The notes: generated by a model from the sequence alone, not told the origin. Counted from the stretch's first letter, positions 49,581-59,960 are shown. The stretch is DNA of 64,000 nt from Rhizobium oryzicola (GCF_030504645.1 NZ_JAUKWQ010000004.1:248001-312000); one strand, 5' to 3'. Numbers and translations: made by a program.

Positions 49581-51191
49581 TCAAAAATCCCTGATTTTCC
49601 GCAATTCCGCCTGGAGTAACCGGAAGGCTTCGAACCGCTTATCGTGAATAGTGCGGATGTTACCGGAGGCGGGAGTATAGACCCGCCCGGCCTTGCTGAG
49701 CGCCTGCATGGCCTGCCTCAGATCAGAGAAGGATTTCGCCGCAGTCGCTCCGAGTAGCGCCGCTCCCAGCAGGACAGGCTCCGAGGTTTGCGGCGCAACC
49801 ACCGGCTTGCCGCTGGCGTCCGCCAGGATCTGGCGGGTCAGATCATGCTGACCCGCGCCGCCGCTGATGATGATCTGCTGCACATCGGCGCCAGCTTCGG
49901 CCTGTGCTTCGATGATCTGGCGCAGGCCGTAGCCTATGCCGCAGAGCCCGCCCACATAGAGCGCCACCAGATTTTCGAGATCCCTTTCCATACCAAGGCC
50001 GGCAATGGCAGCCCGTGCGGCGGGATCGGCGAACGGTGCGCGGTTTCCCAAAAACTCCGGCAGCACATGCAGACCCCGTGCCAGGGAGACGACATGCGAG
50101 GCCGAGGATACGGCCTCGACCGCCAGATTGGCCAGCAGCACGGGCAGCGAGAGACCTTGCGACTTCGCCCGCTCGCTTGCCTCATGGAAGGCGGGATGGA
50201 AGCTGATCAATTGATCGATCGCAGCGCCCGCCGCGCTCTGACCGCCCTCGTTCAACCACAGCCCAGGAACCATGGCGGAGAAATAGGGCCCCCAGACGCC
50301 GGGCACGAATTTCGGACTGCTGGTGGAAGTCAGCGTGCAGGACGAGGTGCCGAAGACATATCCCATGTTGCATTCCGGCGTGCCGCCAATGCCGACGGTG
50401 CCAATGCCGCCCGCATGGGCGTCGATCATGCCGGCGGAGACCGGCGTGCCGGGACGAAGACCAAGCTCCTTGGCCGCTGCGGCCGTCAGGCCGTGACCGA
50501 CTGCGGTGCCGGGCTCGACGATCTCCTGGCCAATGCGGGCAAAGTTCTCATCAGCCAGTTCCTGCAAGCCGATCTGGTGGAAGTAGCTGGGGTCCCAACG
50601 GCTTTCATGCGCGAGATAAGTCCACTTGCAGGCCAGCGTGCAGGTGGAACGGGCAAGGCTACCCGTTGCCCGCCAGGTCAGGAAATCAGCCAGATCGAAG
50701 AACTGCCATGCGGCCTTAAAAATCTGCGGCCGGTTTTCCTTCAGCCAGAGGAGTTTCGGCGTTTCCATCTCCGGCGAAATACGACCGCCGACATAACGCA
50801 GCACGCCATGGCCCAGCGCATTGATCCGCTCGGCCTGTTCGACGGCGCGATGATCCATCCACACGATGATGTCGCGATCTGGATCTTCCGACGGGCCAAC
50901 AGGCAGGGATAGCCCGCCTTCAGCCAGCACAACGAGAGAACAGGTTGCATCGAACCCGAGACCGGCGACCTGATCCGGTGAAACCTTCGCCTGCGCAAGA
51001 GCGGTTTGAACCGCATGGCACACGGAAGCCCAGATATTGGCGCTCGATTGTTCGACCATATGCGCGTGATCGCGGTAGATCTCGATATCGCGCTTGCCGG
51101 TTCCACGGCATTGGCCGTCCTCATCGAAGACACCGGCGCGCGCACTGCCCGTGCCAACATCCACGCCGATAAAATACCTGGAACCGCTCAT
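49581..51191 (-). CDS. FGGY-family pentulose kinase (D-ribulokinase-like)
   Basis: The 536-residue cytoplasmic kinase has an N-terminal ATP-binding FGGY domain (YFIGVDVGTGSARAGVFDED, IIVWMDHRAVEQAERINALG) and a C-terminal half with the phosphate-binding IIISGGAGQHDLTRQILADA. It also carries GMIDAHAGGIGTVGIGG, which is characteristic of the pentulose kinase subgroup that includes D-ribulokinase. A GGAGGAG site lies before ATG 51191. It is the last gene of the ten-gene operon and would phosphorylate the ketose made by the dehydrogenases upstream. D-ribulose or D-xylulose are both possible, ribulose being favoured by the subgroup. Confidence 0.82.
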   Translation of the reverse strand: MSGSRYFIGVDVGTGSARAGVFDEDGQCRGTGKRDIEIYRDHAHMVEQSSANIWASVCHAVQTALAQAKVSPDQVAGLGFDATCSLVVLAEGGLSLPVGPSEDPDRDIIVWMDHRAVEQAERINALGHGVLRYVGGRISPEMETPKLLWLKENRPQIFKAAWQFFDLADFLTWRATGSLARSTCTLACKWTYLAHESRWDPSYFHQIGLQELADENFARIGQEIVEPGTAVGHGLTAAAAKELGLRPGTPVSAGMIDAHAGGIGTVGIGGTPECNMGYVFGTSSCTLTSTSSPKFVPGVWGPYFSAMVPGLWLNEGGQSAAGAAIDQLISFHPAFHEASERAKSQGLSLPVLLANLAVEAVSSASHVVSLARGLHVLPEFLGNRAPFADPAARAAIAGLGMERDLENLVALYVGGLCGIGYGLRQIIEAQAEAGADVQQIIISGGAGQHDLTRQILADASGKPVVAPQTSEPVLLGAALLGATAAKSFSDLRQAMQALSKAGRVYTPASGNIRTIHDKRFEAFRLLQAELRKIRDF

Positions 51192-51227
51192 GCCCTACTC
51201 CTCCGCCGACTCGATACAGTGTCGGGC

Positions 51228-51956
51228 CTATAGATCGACGCTATTTGGCAAGATCACAAGATCCCGAATGACCACATTGCGGGGACGAGACAACATGAAG
51301 AAGACGGCCTCCGCCACTTCCTGCGGCTGCATAAGGCTGCCATTGGCAAGAGCCTCGTCCATCTTTTCCTTGGGCCAATCATCCAGAAGGGCGGTGACGA
51401 CCGGACCGGGCAGAACAGCACCGACGCGAATGCCATGCTGGGACACCTGCCGGCGTGTCGTATGCACGAAAGCCTGCACCGCGAATTTTGAGGCGGTATA
51501 GATCGGCTCCCAAACCACCGGCACGACACCGGCCACCGAACTGGTGAACAGGATATCACCGGACTTCTGGGCAATCATATGCGGCAGAACTGCATGAACG
51601 CTGCGGAAGGCCGCGTTGATGTTGAGGTTCAGCATACGGTCCCATGCATCGGGATCACCTTCTGCGACGGCCCCGCCGACATAGGCCCCGGCATTGGCGT
51701 GGAAAATGTCCAGCCGACCCGCGACCTCAAGGATCCGCGGCAGAAGGCCGGAAACCTGAGGCCCGTCGAGAAGGTCGACCACCACCATGCGGGCGCGATC
51801 TCCAAGCTCATCGCAGAGTGTTTTCAGCCTGTCCTCGGCGCGATCGACGAGCACGACAGTCGCGCCCTCATCGATCAGCTTTTTGGCACAGGCCAACCCG
51901 ATCCCCGAAGCGGCCCCGGTGATGGCCGCGACCTTTCCGTTCATGCTGTTTGTCAT
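51228..51956 (-). CDS. Short-chain dehydrogenase/reductase (polyol-type)
   Basis: The 242-residue SDR has a cofactor motif [18 protein letters not shown], and a catalytic Ser with YTASK ([20 protein letters not shown]). [17 protein letters not shown] follows the active site. ATG 51956 has GGGAG 6 nt upstream. The frame to 51995 runs into the preceding dehydrogenase gene. It sits between a zinc-type polyol dehydrogenase and the pentulose kinase, so it probably oxidises or interconverts a polyol or ketose in the same pathway. Confidence 0.83.
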   Translation of the reverse strand: MTNSMNGKVAAITGAASGIGLACAKKLIDEGATVVLVDRAEDRLKTLCDELGDRARMVVVDLLDGPQVSGLLPRILEVAGRLDIFHANAGAYVGGAVAEGDPDAWDRMLNLNINAAFRSVHAVLPHMIAQKSGDILFTSSVAGVVPVVWEPIYTASKFAVQAFVHTTRRQVSQHGIRVGAVLPGPVVTALLDDWPKEKMDEALANGSLMQPQEVAEAVFFMLSRPRNVVIRDLVILPNSVDL

Positions 51957-51984
51957 GATGAACTCCCGTCGGAATGAACCACCA

Positions 51985-53022
51985 TTAATCGCCAAGCCGG
52001 ATCTGCAGCTTCACATCGTCCGGCAGTCCCTTGGCGGCACGATCGAAGGCAGCGATGCTGTCACTGAAATCGAAGGTCTCGGTGATCAGCGGCTTCAGGT
52101 CGACCTTGCCTGACGCAATCAGGTTGACTGCGCGGTCGAAATTGTTGGCATAACGGAAGACGGTTTCGATGCGTGCTTCCTTGAAGATCGAGGCAGGCAC
52201 ATCGAAATTGACCGGTTCGATCGGCAGACCCACCAGCACCAGCGTGCCGCCCGGACGCAGGAGGTCGAAGATGCCCTCGTAAGCCCGCGGACTACCGCTG
52301 GCCTCAAAGATCACATCCGCACCCCAGCCCTCGGTTGCATCAGCCACGACATCCTTCAGCGAGGCCTCCTTGATGTTGACGGGCGTAATGCCCGCATATT
52401 GCCCGGCAATCGCAAGCTTTGGGGCGCTCAGATCCGAGATGATAACGCGCGAGCAACCGCCGGCGAGAGCGGCGATCGCCGTCATGATGCCGATGGGGCC
52501 GCAGCCGATGACGACGGCGACATCGCCAGGAGTGATTTTGGCGCGTGTGGCCGCTTGCATACCCACCGCGAAGGGTTCGATCATCGCACCTTCGGCAAAG
52601 GAAACATTGTCCGGCAGCTTGTAGGTGAAGGCTGCGGGATGCACCACCTCCGCCGTCAGCACGCCGTGAATGGGCGGAGTCGCCCAGAAGCGGACATCCG
52701 GATCGACATTGTAGATGCCGAGCTTAGACGCGCGCGATTCCATGTTCGGCACGCCGGGCTCCATGCAGACGCGGTCGCCTACCTTGAGGTTTTTGACGTT
52801 CGCACCGACTTCGATCACCGTGCCCGCCGCCTCGTGGCCGAGCACCATCGGTTCGCGCACGACGAAGGAGCCTATGGCGCCATGCGTGTAATAATGCACG
52901 TCACTGCCGCAGACACCGACGGTATGAATAGCGATCTTGACGTCACCGGAGCCGACTTCGCGCGGCAGATCGATATCGCGGAGCGCCAGCTCGCCTTTAC
53001 GTTCCAGTACCAGAGCTTTCAT
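51985..53022 (-). CDS. Zinc-dependent alcohol dehydrogenase, sorbitol/xylitol type
   Basis: The 345-residue protein has the medium-chain dehydrogenase plan: catalytic zinc ligands Cys in [10 protein letters not shown] and His-Glu in VLGHEAAG, and a NAD motif [16 protein letters not shown] with Asp in IISDLSAPK (NAD preference). The structural-zinc lobe reads [18 protein letters not shown]. All four usual cysteines are replaced, as in several sorbitol dehydrogenases. It oxidises a polyol such as xylitol, ribitol or sorbitol to a ketose. It is followed by an SDR and a pentulose kinase, which fits a pentitol. GGAAG lies before ATG 53022. Confidence 0.87.
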   Translation of the reverse strand: MKALVLERKGELALRDIDLPREVGSGDVKIAIHTVGVCGSDVHYYTHGAIGSFVVREPMVLGHEAAGTVIEVGANVKNLKVGDRVCMEPGVPNMESRASKLGIYNVDPDVRFWATPPIHGVLTAEVVHPAAFTYKLPDNVSFAEGAMIEPFAVGMQAATRAKITPGDVAVVIGCGPIGIMTAIAALAGGCSRVIISDLSAPKLAIAGQYAGITPVNIKEASLKDVVADATEGWGADVIFEASGSPRAYEGIFDLLRPGGTLVLVGLPIEPVNFDVPASIFKEARIETVFRYANNFDRAVNLIASGKVDLKPLITETFDFSDSIAAFDRAAKGLPDDVKLQIRLGD

Positions 53023-53097
53023 GTTTTTGCTTCCTGAGGTCAGAGCAATTCCGGCAATAGTGGGGGTGCCGGTTTTGCGTCTGGAGTTGCGGAAAAA

Positions 53098-54180
53098 TCA
53101 GAGTGCCAAGCCATCCGGCGTGAAGAGATAGATGTGACGCGGGTCAATGCCAGCGGTCATCGCTGCGCCGGGCGTCAGATCCGGCCGCCCATTCGCCAGA
53201 ATGATCACGGTTTCCGCGCCGGTGCGCGCATAGATCTGCGTGGAGCCGCCGAGATTTTCCGCAAAGTCGGCGGTCAGCCTGAGGCGTGGCGTGGCAGCCG
53301 CAACATCCAGATGTTCGGGGCGCAGGCCAACCGTCAGTGTATCGCCAGCCTTCGCCTTGCCCGCTGCGGGATGCGCAAGAGATAGGGTGCCGCCCTCGAA
53401 GGCCGGATGCGAAAGCTGCAGGCTGGTGCTGTCGGCTCCGGTCACCTTCGCGGTGAGGAAATTCATCTTCGGTGAGCCGATAAAGCCGGCAACGAAGGTA
53501 TTCGCTGGATGATCGTAAAGTTCGGTTGGTGAGCCGATCTGCTCCACAAGGCCAGCGCGCAGCACCACAATACGGTCTGCCAGCGTCATGGCCTCGACCT
53601 GGTCGTGGGTGACATAGACCATGGTGGCGCCCAGATTGCGGTGCAGCTTGGCGATTTCCACGCGCATCTGGCTGCGCAGTTCCGCATCGAGGTTCGAGAG
53701 CGGCTCGTCGAACAGGAAGATCTTGGGGTTGCGAACGATGGAGCGGCCGATCGCCACGCGCTGGCGCTGACCGCCGGACAGCGCGCGCGGTTTGCGCTCC
53801 AGAAGGGGCTCGATCTGCAGAATGCGGGCGGCTTCCCCGACACGACGCTTGATCTCGTCTTCCGGCAGCTTTGCCATGCGCAAGCCAAAGGCCATGTTCT
53901 CGAACACGCTCATGTGGGGGTAAAGCGCGTAGGACTGGAAGACCATGGAGACTTCGCGCTTGGCAGGCTCCTCGTAGGTGACCTCCTTGCCGTCAATGGA
54001 CAGTGTTCCTGATGATACGTCCTCAAGGCCCGCAATCATTCTGAGAAGTGTGGACTTGCCGCAGCCCGAGGGGCCGACGAAAACCACGAACTCCCCCTTG
54101 GAGGCGGAAATATTGACACCCTTGATGACGCTGAGCTCCCCAAACGTCTTCTTGATGTTGTCCAGCTGCAGGAAAGTCAT
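53098..54180 (-). CDS. Sugar ABC transporter ATPase (MalK/UgpC family)
   Basis: The 360-residue protein has Walker [11 protein letters not shown]-loop [12 protein letters not shown], signature [20 protein letters not shown], Walker [15 protein letters not shown], the H-loop VTHDQVEA, and a C-terminal OB-fold regulatory domain ([20 protein letters not shown]). It energises the MalF/MalG-type permeases of the same operon. It lies between the regulator and the dehydrogenase genes rather than next to the permeases. Confidence 0.9.
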   Translation of the reverse strand: MTFLQLDNIKKTFGELSVIKGVNISASKGEFVVFVGPSGCGKSTLLRMIAGLEDVSSGTLSIDGKEVTYEEPAKREVSMVFQSYALYPHMSVFENMAFGLRMAKLPEDEIKRRVGEAARILQIEPLLERKPRALSGGQRQRVAIGRSIVRNPKIFLFDEPLSNLDAELRSQMRVEIAKLHRNLGATMVYVTHDQVEAMTLADRIVVLRAGLVEQIGSPTELYDHPANTFVAGFIGSPKMNFLTAKVTGADSTSLQLSHPAFEGGTLSLAHPAAGKAKAGDTLTVGLRPEHLDVAAATPRLRLTADFAENLGGSTQIYARTGAETVIILANGRPDLTPGAAMTAGIDPRHIYLFTPDGLAL

Positions 54181-54236
54181 ATTCTCGTTACTCCCACGTC
54201 CGCGTTACCGGGGCTTGGCCGCCGGCAGCGCCTTCT

Positions 54237-55235
54237 CTATTGGCTTTTGTTGTGTCTCTGGATTTCGTCTCGCAGCAGGCCTGCGGCACAGTTTTCGTCC
54301 GTCACCAGGCGCTTGACGTAGCCGCCGCGCAGGATGGCGCGGATGATATCGACCTTGTACCAGCCGCCGGAGGCCAGGATGGAATGCTTGACCGACGTCA
54401 GCTGCTCCGGTGTCAGCGACAGCACGCGCTCGTTCAACGGATGGTCGACAGGCTTGCCGTTCGCATCGAGAAAAACGCCGAGCAAGTCGCCGACGGCACC
54501 GGCTGCCAGCAGCCCTTCAAGAGTTTCGGAAACGGTCGGCGTCTGCACGAGAAGAGAACGCGTGGTCATGTCACCACAGGAAACCAGCGCCACATCGACG
54601 GATCGGGCGCGGCGCATGGTTTCGCGAATGCCGTGATGGGCGAGAAGCGCTTCCCGGCTTTCGACGGATGGAAGATAGAGCGGTGCCGTGAGATACCAGC
54701 ACTCGGCGGAGATCGCCCGCGCATAGCCCGTCGCAACCTCGAAGGTGCTGGAGCCGGAACCACGTGTGAGGCCACCCATGACTGAGGTGACCCAGCTATT
54801 GGGAAGCGCGCGCGGCGTCAACCGTTTCAACCCGGCCGTCAGGGTCTTGCCCCAACCGACGCCAAGCCCCATGCCATCTTCCAACAGCCGGTCGAGAAGG
54901 CCGCCCGCCGCATCGCCAACCGCCCGCTGGTTTTCGGGATCATCCGGCAACGTCGGGATGACGCAGACCTCTTCCAGCCCGAATTTCTCCTTCACCTTGT
55001 TCTCAAGCTCGATGCAATTGGCCATGGGCAGGCGGATATCGACCACGACCGAGCCATCCGTGCGCAATTGCCCAAGAGTCTTGTTCACGCGAAGACGGGT
55101 CAGCCCCAACTGGTCGGCGATCTCCTGCTGGGTCAGGCCACCGATGAAATAGAGCCAAGCGACGCGCGCGCGGATCTGCTGCGCGTCCATGTCTTCAATC
55201 GCTGTCGTCGGCGTGTCTGTTCCCTTGGGCGGCAT
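54237..55235 (-). CDS. SorC/DeoR-type sugar-binding transcriptional regulator
   Basis: The protein of about 332 residues has an N-terminal helix-turn-helix (ARVAWLYFIGGLTQQEIADQ...LTRLRVNKTLGQL) and a SorC sugar-phosphate domain (GLGVGWGKTLTAGLKRLTPR, ALVSCGDMTTRSLLVQ, GAVGDLLGVFLDANGKPVD). ATG 55235 has GGAG about 10 nt upstream. The in-frame ATG at 55262 overlaps the upstream isomerase. SorC proteins sense phosphorylated sugars, which the pentulose kinase in this operon would supply, giving feedback control. It lies inside the operon it probably controls. Confidence 0.85.
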   Translation of the reverse strand: MPPKGTDTPTTAIEDMDAQQIRARVAWLYFIGGLTQQEIADQLGLTRLRVNKTLGQLRTDGSVVVDIRLPMANCIELENKVKEKFGLEEVCVIPTLPDDPENQRAVGDAAGGLLDRLLEDGMGLGVGWGKTLTAGLKRLTPRALPNSWVTSVMGGLTRGSGSSTFEVATGYARAISAECWYLTAPLYLPSVESREALLAHHGIRETMRRARSVDVALVSCGDMTTRSLLVQTPTVSETLEGLLAAGAVGDLLGVFLDANGKPVDHPLNERVLSLTPEQLTSVKHSILASGGWYKVDIIRAILRGGYVKRLVTDENCAAGLLRDEIQRHNKSQ

Positions 55236-55254
55236 GCTTCGTCGTCTCCTTGGC

Positions 55255-56160
55255 TCAGGCAAAGGCCTGTTTGAGAGACACGGCCGATGCCTTCAGTGCA
55301 TCCAGTATGGATTTGCTATCCCGTTCGAATGGGTAGAACACTTCAAGGAATACCGGAGATTGCGCAAGTCCCGTTCGGGCAAGCAAAGCTCTCGCCTCGA
55401 CGGGATCGACGCGACCCTCTTCGGTGAAATCCCAATGCCGGTCGAACTGGAAATCCGTCTGCTGAATGTGAACCGCGCCGATGACATCGTTCAGCTCCGC
55501 GAACCAAGGCTCCATCGTATCCGCTTGGCGTCCGTAAAGCGGCAGGAAGGTACCGTGCCCCCAATCAACACAGAGGCTCCAGGGTGTGGCGCTTGCCGAA
55601 ACATCGGTCATCATCTGGCGCGCCTGCTGAATGGTCCATGGCCATTCGCGGCGCATCGGCGTGGGCTCGACATAAAGCTCTGAGAGACCGGCTGCCTTTG
55701 CCTTGTCGCCCAGGCGCAGCATCCGCTCGATCAGGCTTGCATAATCGCGCGCGTCGATGGCGTCGGCCTCACTTCCGTCCGGGCGGGAGGCAATGGCGCC
55801 CAGCGGACCACCGACGCCCTGAATGCCGGCTTCGGCGGCAAAACCATAGGCGCGCTCCAGCCACTGTTCGGCATAGGCTCGAACGTCTTCATCCGGATGC
55901 AGCAACTGGTTGAAGGTGTAATGCGCAAGCCCGATGAAGGCACTGTGAATGGTGATGCCGTGATCGTCGGCCGCCGTGCGCACCTCTTTGGCGTGACGCG
56001 ACAGGATTGCGGCGGGCCACATGGGATCGACCAGATCGAAGGAGAACTGGATGAGATCCAGCCCCAGTTGATCCCGCACCACGGGCGCCCAAAGGTTCGG
56101 GGTCACCCAGCGCTTCACGCAGAAGGAAAGGTTGATGCCGAGAGGGTTGGCAACGCTCAT
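55255..56160 (-). CDS. Sugar phosphate isomerase/epimerase (AP-endonuclease-2-like TIM barrel)
   Basis: The 301-residue protein has the TIM-barrel metal-dependent isomerase pattern: LSFCVKRWVTP at the first strand, AAGLSELYVEPTPMRREW carrying a metal-type Glu, CVDWGHGTFLPLYG with Asp and His, and VHIQQTDFQFDRHWDFTEEG. Such proteins epimerise or isomerise ketoses, tagatose or xylose-related sugars. The ATG at 56160 overlaps the stop of the preceding permease by 4 bp. The substrate is not known. In this operon it may interconvert the ketose formed by the polyol dehydrogenases. Confidence 0.8.
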   Translation of the reverse strand: MSVANPLGINLSFCVKRWVTPNLWAPVVRDQLGLDLIQFSFDLVDPMWPAAILSRHAKEVRTAADDHGITIHSAFIGLAHYTFNQLLHPDEDVRAYAEQWLERAYGFAAEAGIQGVGGPLGAIASRPDGSEADAIDARDYASLIERMLRLGDKAKAAGLSELYVEPTPMRREWPWTIQQARQMMTDVSASATPWSLCVDWGHGTFLPLYGRQADTMEPWFAELNDVIGAVHIQQTDFQFDRHWDFTEEGRVDPVEARALLARTGLAQSPVFLEVFYPFERDSKSILDALKASAVSLKQAFA

Positions 56161-56975
56161 TTGGTCGCTCCCATGGTCAGGCCGCGCACCATGTGGCGGG
56201 AAACGATCAGAGCGAAAATAGTGACGGGAAGAACGATGACCGTACCGGTCGCCATGATCTTGCCCCAGGGCAGTTCGTAACCGGACATGAAGCTTGTCGC
56301 GACGACGGGGGCCGTCTGCACATCGCGGCGCGTCAGCACCAGCGCATAGAGCAACTCGTTCCAGGAGAAGATGAAGGAGAAGATGGCCGAGACCGCGATA
56401 CCCGGAGCACCCAACGGCAGGTAGATCTTGCGGAAAATGGTGAACTGGTCAGCCCCATCCAGACGCGCCGCCTGCTCCAGATCCGGCGGGATGGACTTGA
56501 ACTGGTCCGTGCAGATCCACACCACGATCGGCAGGTTGAAGGTGAGGTAGATGAGGATCAGCACCAGATGCGTATCGAGCATCTTCAACTGCAGCGCCAG
56601 GATATAGACCGGCAGCGCCAGCACGATCGGGCTCGTCATGCGGTTGGAGATGAACCAGAACCAGAGGTCGGACTTGCCGCGAAATTCATATCGGGCGAGA
56701 GCAAAGGCCGCTGGAGCCCCCAGCATGACCGCAAGGGCGGTGGTGGCCGTTGCGATAATCAGCGAATTGCCGACCGCGCCGATCACCTTCGAATCCGCAA
56801 AAATTTCCCGGTAGTGATCGAGCGTCGGTGTAAACAGCCAGACCGGCGGCGAGGCCAGGATATCGGCCTGCGTCTTGAAGCTCGCCGACACCATCCAATA
56901 GAACGGAAACAGCGTGAAGAGAATGACGGCGGTCAGGCCAAGGGCATGCAGGATGGGACCGGATGAACGACGCAT
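56157..56975 (-). CDS. Sugar ABC transporter permease, MalG type
   Basis: The 272-residue inner-membrane permease has about six helices (LHALGLTAVILFTLFPFYWM first), the MalG-type periplasmic stretch NYR-like region DHYREIFADSKVIGAVGNSL, and the EAA loop EQAARLDGADQFTIFRKIYL. ATG 56975 overlaps the upstream MalF-type stop (TGATG). The open frame to 57257 is inside that gene. It pairs with the MalF-type protein and uses the MalK-type ATPase at 53098. Confidence 0.9.
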   Translation of the reverse strand: MRRSSGPILHALGLTAVILFTLFPFYWMVSASFKTQADILASPPVWLFTPTLDHYREIFADSKVIGAVGNSLIIATATTALAVMLGAPAAFALARYEFRGKSDLWFWFISNRMTSPIVLALPVYILALQLKMLDTHLVLILIYLTFNLPIVVWICTDQFKSIPPDLEQAARLDGADQFTIFRKIYLPLGAPGIAVSAIFSFIFSWNELLYALVLTRRDVQTAPVVATSFMSGYELPWGKIMATGTVIVLPVTIFALIVSRHMVRGLTMGATK

Positions 56976-57889
56976 CAGTTCACCTCCTTGTAGAGAACGC
57001 GGATGTACAGACGGCTGAGCAGGATGGTGATGACCAGCAGCAGGATCGCCTGCGCGGAGGCCGTGCCGAGATCGAAGACGCGGAAGCCGACACGCTGGAT
57101 GTAGACCGATACCAGATCGGTGGCCGAACCCGGTCCGCCGCGTGTCATCACGAACACCATATCGAACAGCTTCAGCACATCGGCGGAACGCAGGATCAGA
57201 AGCGCCGTCAAACCCGGCATGAGGTAGGGAAGCTGTACGTGCTTCAGGAGCGACCATTTGGAGGAGGTTTCCAATCGCGCCGCTTCCTCGATCTCACCCG
57301 GCACCATGGAGAGACCGGCGAGGAAAATCAGAGCGCAGAAGGGCGTCCACTGCCAGATATCCATGATGACGATGGCGGCAAAGGCACCCGCCTGCGAGCC
57401 CAGCCAATCCAGTCCGCCAACACCCAGCGCATCCAGGAACCAGTTCGCCACCCCGAAATCGCGGTTGAAGATCAGGCGTCCGATGAGGCCAACCACGGCA
57501 TAGGTGGTGGCAAGCGGCACCACCAGCGTGACGCGGGCCAGCGACTTGAGGAACCCCATGCCCGTCTTGTGCAACAGAAGCGCAATGACAAGGCCGAGCA
57601 CAATCTCGACCGGCAGCACCGTGATGTAGAACTTGGCGGTCAGGAACAGTGAGGCCCAGAAGGTGCCATCGGTGAGCACGGAGGTGTAGTTTTCCAGCCC
57701 GACAAAGGGAAAGCCATCGCGCGGACGCGCTATGTTGTAGCGCCGGAAAGAGGTCACCAGCGCGAAGATGGTCGGATAGATGCCGATGATGAACAGCGTG
57801 AACACGGCAGGCGCCAGAAACCAGAAGGGTGTCCAGCGGCCATAACCGCGATTGGGTCTGATGTTCGGCCCGGAGGTCGTCCTCGTCAT
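56975..57889 (-). CDS. Sugar ABC transporter permease, MalF type
   Basis: The 304-residue permease starts with an N-terminal helix (FWFLAPAVFTLFIIGIYPTI). The conserved EAA loop is EEAARLETSSKWSLLKHVQL, and C-terminal helices follow. It has SFRRYNIARPRDGFPFVGLE, typical of carbohydrate uptake permeases of the CUT1 class. GGAGAGGAGA lies upstream of ATG 57889. It is preceded by a SIS-domain gene and overlaps the MalG-type gene. Confidence 0.9.
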   Translation of the reverse strand: MTRTTSGPNIRPNRGYGRWTPFWFLAPAVFTLFIIGIYPTIFALVTSFRRYNIARPRDGFPFVGLENYTSVLTDGTFWASLFLTAKFYITVLPVEIVLGLVIALLLHKTGMGFLKSLARVTLVVPLATTYAVVGLIGRLIFNRDFGVANWFLDALGVGGLDWLGSQAGAFAAIVIMDIWQWTPFCALIFLAGLSMVPGEIEEAARLETSSKWSLLKHVQLPYLMPGLTALLILRSADVLKLFDMVFVMTRGGPGSATDLVSVYIQRVGFRVFDLGTASAQAILLLVITILLSRLYIRVLYKEVN

Positions 57890-57963
57890 CAGCGTCTCCT
57901 CTCCATGCCGTCCGGGACGGCCCTCATGCAGTGCCGCTGGTGCGGCAAGATTCTCATTTCACG

Positions 57964-58515
57964 TCATTCGAGATTGGTGTGGTTGGCGCGCATGGCAGCC
58001 GGCGTCACGCCGAGCTTGTCACGCACGGCCAGCACCAGCAGTTCGAAGGCGACATAAAGCGCGCCCTCATAAAGCGACCCCATGGGCAGCACCGAGGTGC
58101 CAACACCTTGATCATTCGCCATGGTCTGGGCAGGCACCGTCAGAACGACATCCGTCATGGCCGCGGCACCACCGGAAGGTTGAGCCGTCACCACCAGAAC
58201 CCGGGCACCGGCCGCCTTTGCAACGCCAATCAGCGCCGATACCGTCGAGAAATCTCCAGGTCCGGCAGAGACGATCAAGAGATCACCTTTGCCGACCGGC
58301 GGCGTCGTCATGTCTCCCACCACGGCAGCCCGAAGGCCGAGATGAAACAGGCGCATGGCCAGGCCTTTGATCTGTAGGCCCTCGCGACCCACGCCATAGA
58401 GCGCAATCCGTTGCGTAGACGTGATTTCGGTAACGGCTGCTTCGAATTGCGTTTGATCGATCTTCGATAGGCAATCGCCGAGTTCAGCCAGCGCCTTTGC
58501 GTGAAGATGAAGCAT
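57964..58515 (-). CDS. SIS-domain sugar isomerase, 6-phospho-3-hexuloisomerase-like
   Basis: The 183-residue protein is a single SIS domain with the phosphosugar-binding motif [40 protein letters not shown] and [20 protein letters not shown]. This resembles HxlB (6-phospho-3-hexuloisomerase) of the ribulose monophosphate pathway. HxlB normally works after HxlA, hexulose-6-phosphate synthase, which is absent here. A related phosphoketose isomerase role for this sugar-alcohol pathway is therefore more likely. It is second in the operon, after the binding-protein gene. Confidence 0.78.
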   Translation of the reverse strand: MLHLHAKALAELGDCLSKIDQTQFEAAVTEITSTQRIALYGVGREGLQIKGLAMRLFHLGLRAAVVGDMTTPPVGKGDLLIVSAGPGDFSTVSALIGVAKAAGARVLVVTAQPSGGAAAMTDVVLTVPAQTMANDQGVGTSVLPMGSLYEGALYVAFELLVLAVRDKLGVTPAAMRANHTNLE

Positions 58516-58545
58516 TTGTTGTGTCTCGCCTGATGTCGATGAGGA

Positions 58546-58579
58546 GGGAGACGGCGGATTTGAAAAGCCGCCATCTCCC
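58546..58579 (-). terminator. Intercistronic hairpin after sugar-binding-protein gene
   Basis: The stem GGGAGA-c-GGCGG pairs with CCGCC-a-TCTCCC around a 10-nt loop, in the 95 bp between the binding-protein stop and the SIS-domain start. No U-run follows on the minus strand. It probably stabilises the abundant binding-protein message. Confidence 0.6.
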
Positions 58580-58610
58580 TTCTTTCATCCCGGGAGGGAC
58601 AGGTTAGGGG

Positions 58611-59960
58611 TTACTGCAACAGCTTCTTCTTGCCGTCGTAGTAGCCTTCCTTCTTCAGGATATCTTCCATGCGGGTGCCGATCTCCTTGGACCCGGCCTC
58701 GACCGAGACCTGGCCCAGCATCATCTTGGAACCCCATTCGGCAACCACTTCCGAGATAGCAGGCCATGCCGGGAAGCGCGGACGGAATTCCGGCACGCCC
58801 TTCTGCCAGGAGGCCACCATCGGCTCGACGAACTTGTATTTCGCCTTGATCGCCGGATCCTGATAGATCGACATGCGGCCGGAAACGCCGCCTGCTTCCA
58901 CATAATCCTTGGCAATGGCTTCGGATGTCGCCCACTGGATGAACAGCCAGGTTGCCTTCTTCTGCGCATCGGAAGCCTGCGACGCAACGGCGAGCGAGAA
59001 GCCGCCAAGTGCGGGCAGACGGCCTGCGGGACCTGCCGGTTCCGGTGCAACAGCAAGGCAATCGCCGAGTTTCGATGTGGCCGGGTCAACGAGGGTGCCG
59101 TAGAAGGCCGACCATTCGGTAATCATCGCGACCTGCCCCTGTGCAAGCGCATTGACGGCTTCCGCATGGTCGAAGCTGACAATGCCGGGCGGCATGTACT
59201 TCATCAGCGCCTGACGGAAGTTGAGGCCTGCCTGGCTTTCCTTGCTCATCAGGTTGGACTTGAACTGCTTGTCGAGCAGCGATCCGCCGAAGGGCCACAG
59301 GAAGCGCATGAAGCTGTCGGCCGACTGCGTTTCGCCGCGCAGCGACTGAAGCGCGAAGGCATACTGGTTCTTCGAAGCATCCGTGAGCTTCGGCCCATAG
59401 ACGTTCATCACCTCGTCCCAGGTTGCCGGGGGCTTATCGAAGCCGGCTTCCTTCAGCTTGCAGGAATTGTAGAACAGAAGGCCGGAATAGTTATCGAAGG
59501 GCAGGCCGTAGGTCTTGCCGCCCCATGAGCCGAAAGCATCCAGCAGAAGCGGGAAGAAGCCGTCCAGCTTCAAGTTGGGATCGGTGATTGACTTGTCCTT
59601 GGTGAACTTTTCGATCGGCTCGATCCAGCCGTTTTCAGCGAACTCGCCGATCCAGACCAGATCGACCAGCGCCATGGTGATGTCACCCTGCGAGGTGAAG
59701 TTCAGCACTTCCTTCTCGCGGGTGTTCTCGTAAGGAACGATTTCGTAATTCACCTTGATACCGGTCTTCTTTTCGAACTCCGGCAGGAGCTTGATGATGG
59801 CGCGGTAGCCTGGGCGATCCAGGAAGATGCCGCTGATTTGCGTGCCCTTCAGGGGCTTGGCGGCATCCTCCAGCCAGTCGGCATGCGCCGCATGCGGCAT
59901 CACGGCGCTGGCGCTCGCAAGGGCCAGCACGCTCGCGCAGATTCTCAACAGACGTTTCAT
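58611..59960 (-). CDS. Sugar ABC transporter substrate-binding protein (family 1)
   Basis: The 449-residue periplasmic protein has a signal peptide ([20 protein letters not shown], cleavage near AHADW) and the family-1 fold: [75 protein letters not shown] 59960 has AGGAGGAG upstream. The open frame to 60107 has no site and no signal-like start. It heads the operon with MalF/MalG permeases, a MalK-type ATPase and polyol dehydrogenases, so it binds a sugar alcohol or related sugar. Confidence 0.9.
   Translation of the reverse strand: MKRLLRICASVLALASASAVMPHAAHADWLEDAAKPLKGTQISGIFLDRPGYRAIIKLLPEFEKKTGIKVNYEIVPYENTREKEVLNFTSQGDITMALVDLVWIGEFAENGWIEPIEKFTKDKSITDPNLKLDGFFPLLLDAFGSWGGKTYGLPFDNYSGLLFYNSCKLKEAGFDKPPATWDEVMNVYGPKLTDASKNQYAFALQSLRGETQSADSFMRFLWPFGGSLLDKQFKSNLMSKESQAGLNFRQALMKYMPPGIVSFDHAEAVNALAQGQVAMITEWSAFYGTLVDPATSKLGDCLAVAPEPAGPAGRLPALGGFSLAVASQASDAQKKATWLFIQWATSEAIAKDYVEAGGVSGRMSIYQDPAIKAKYKFVEPMVASWQKGVPEFRPRFPAWPAISEVVAEWGSKMMLGQVSVEAGSKEIGTRMEDILKKEGYYDGKKKLLQ

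Noticed and set aside
56193..56966. 257-codon plus-strand frame, with another of 229 codons at 56963-57652
   Set aside because: Both are antisense to the MalG/MalF-type permeases. Their sequences are highly charged and low in complexity.
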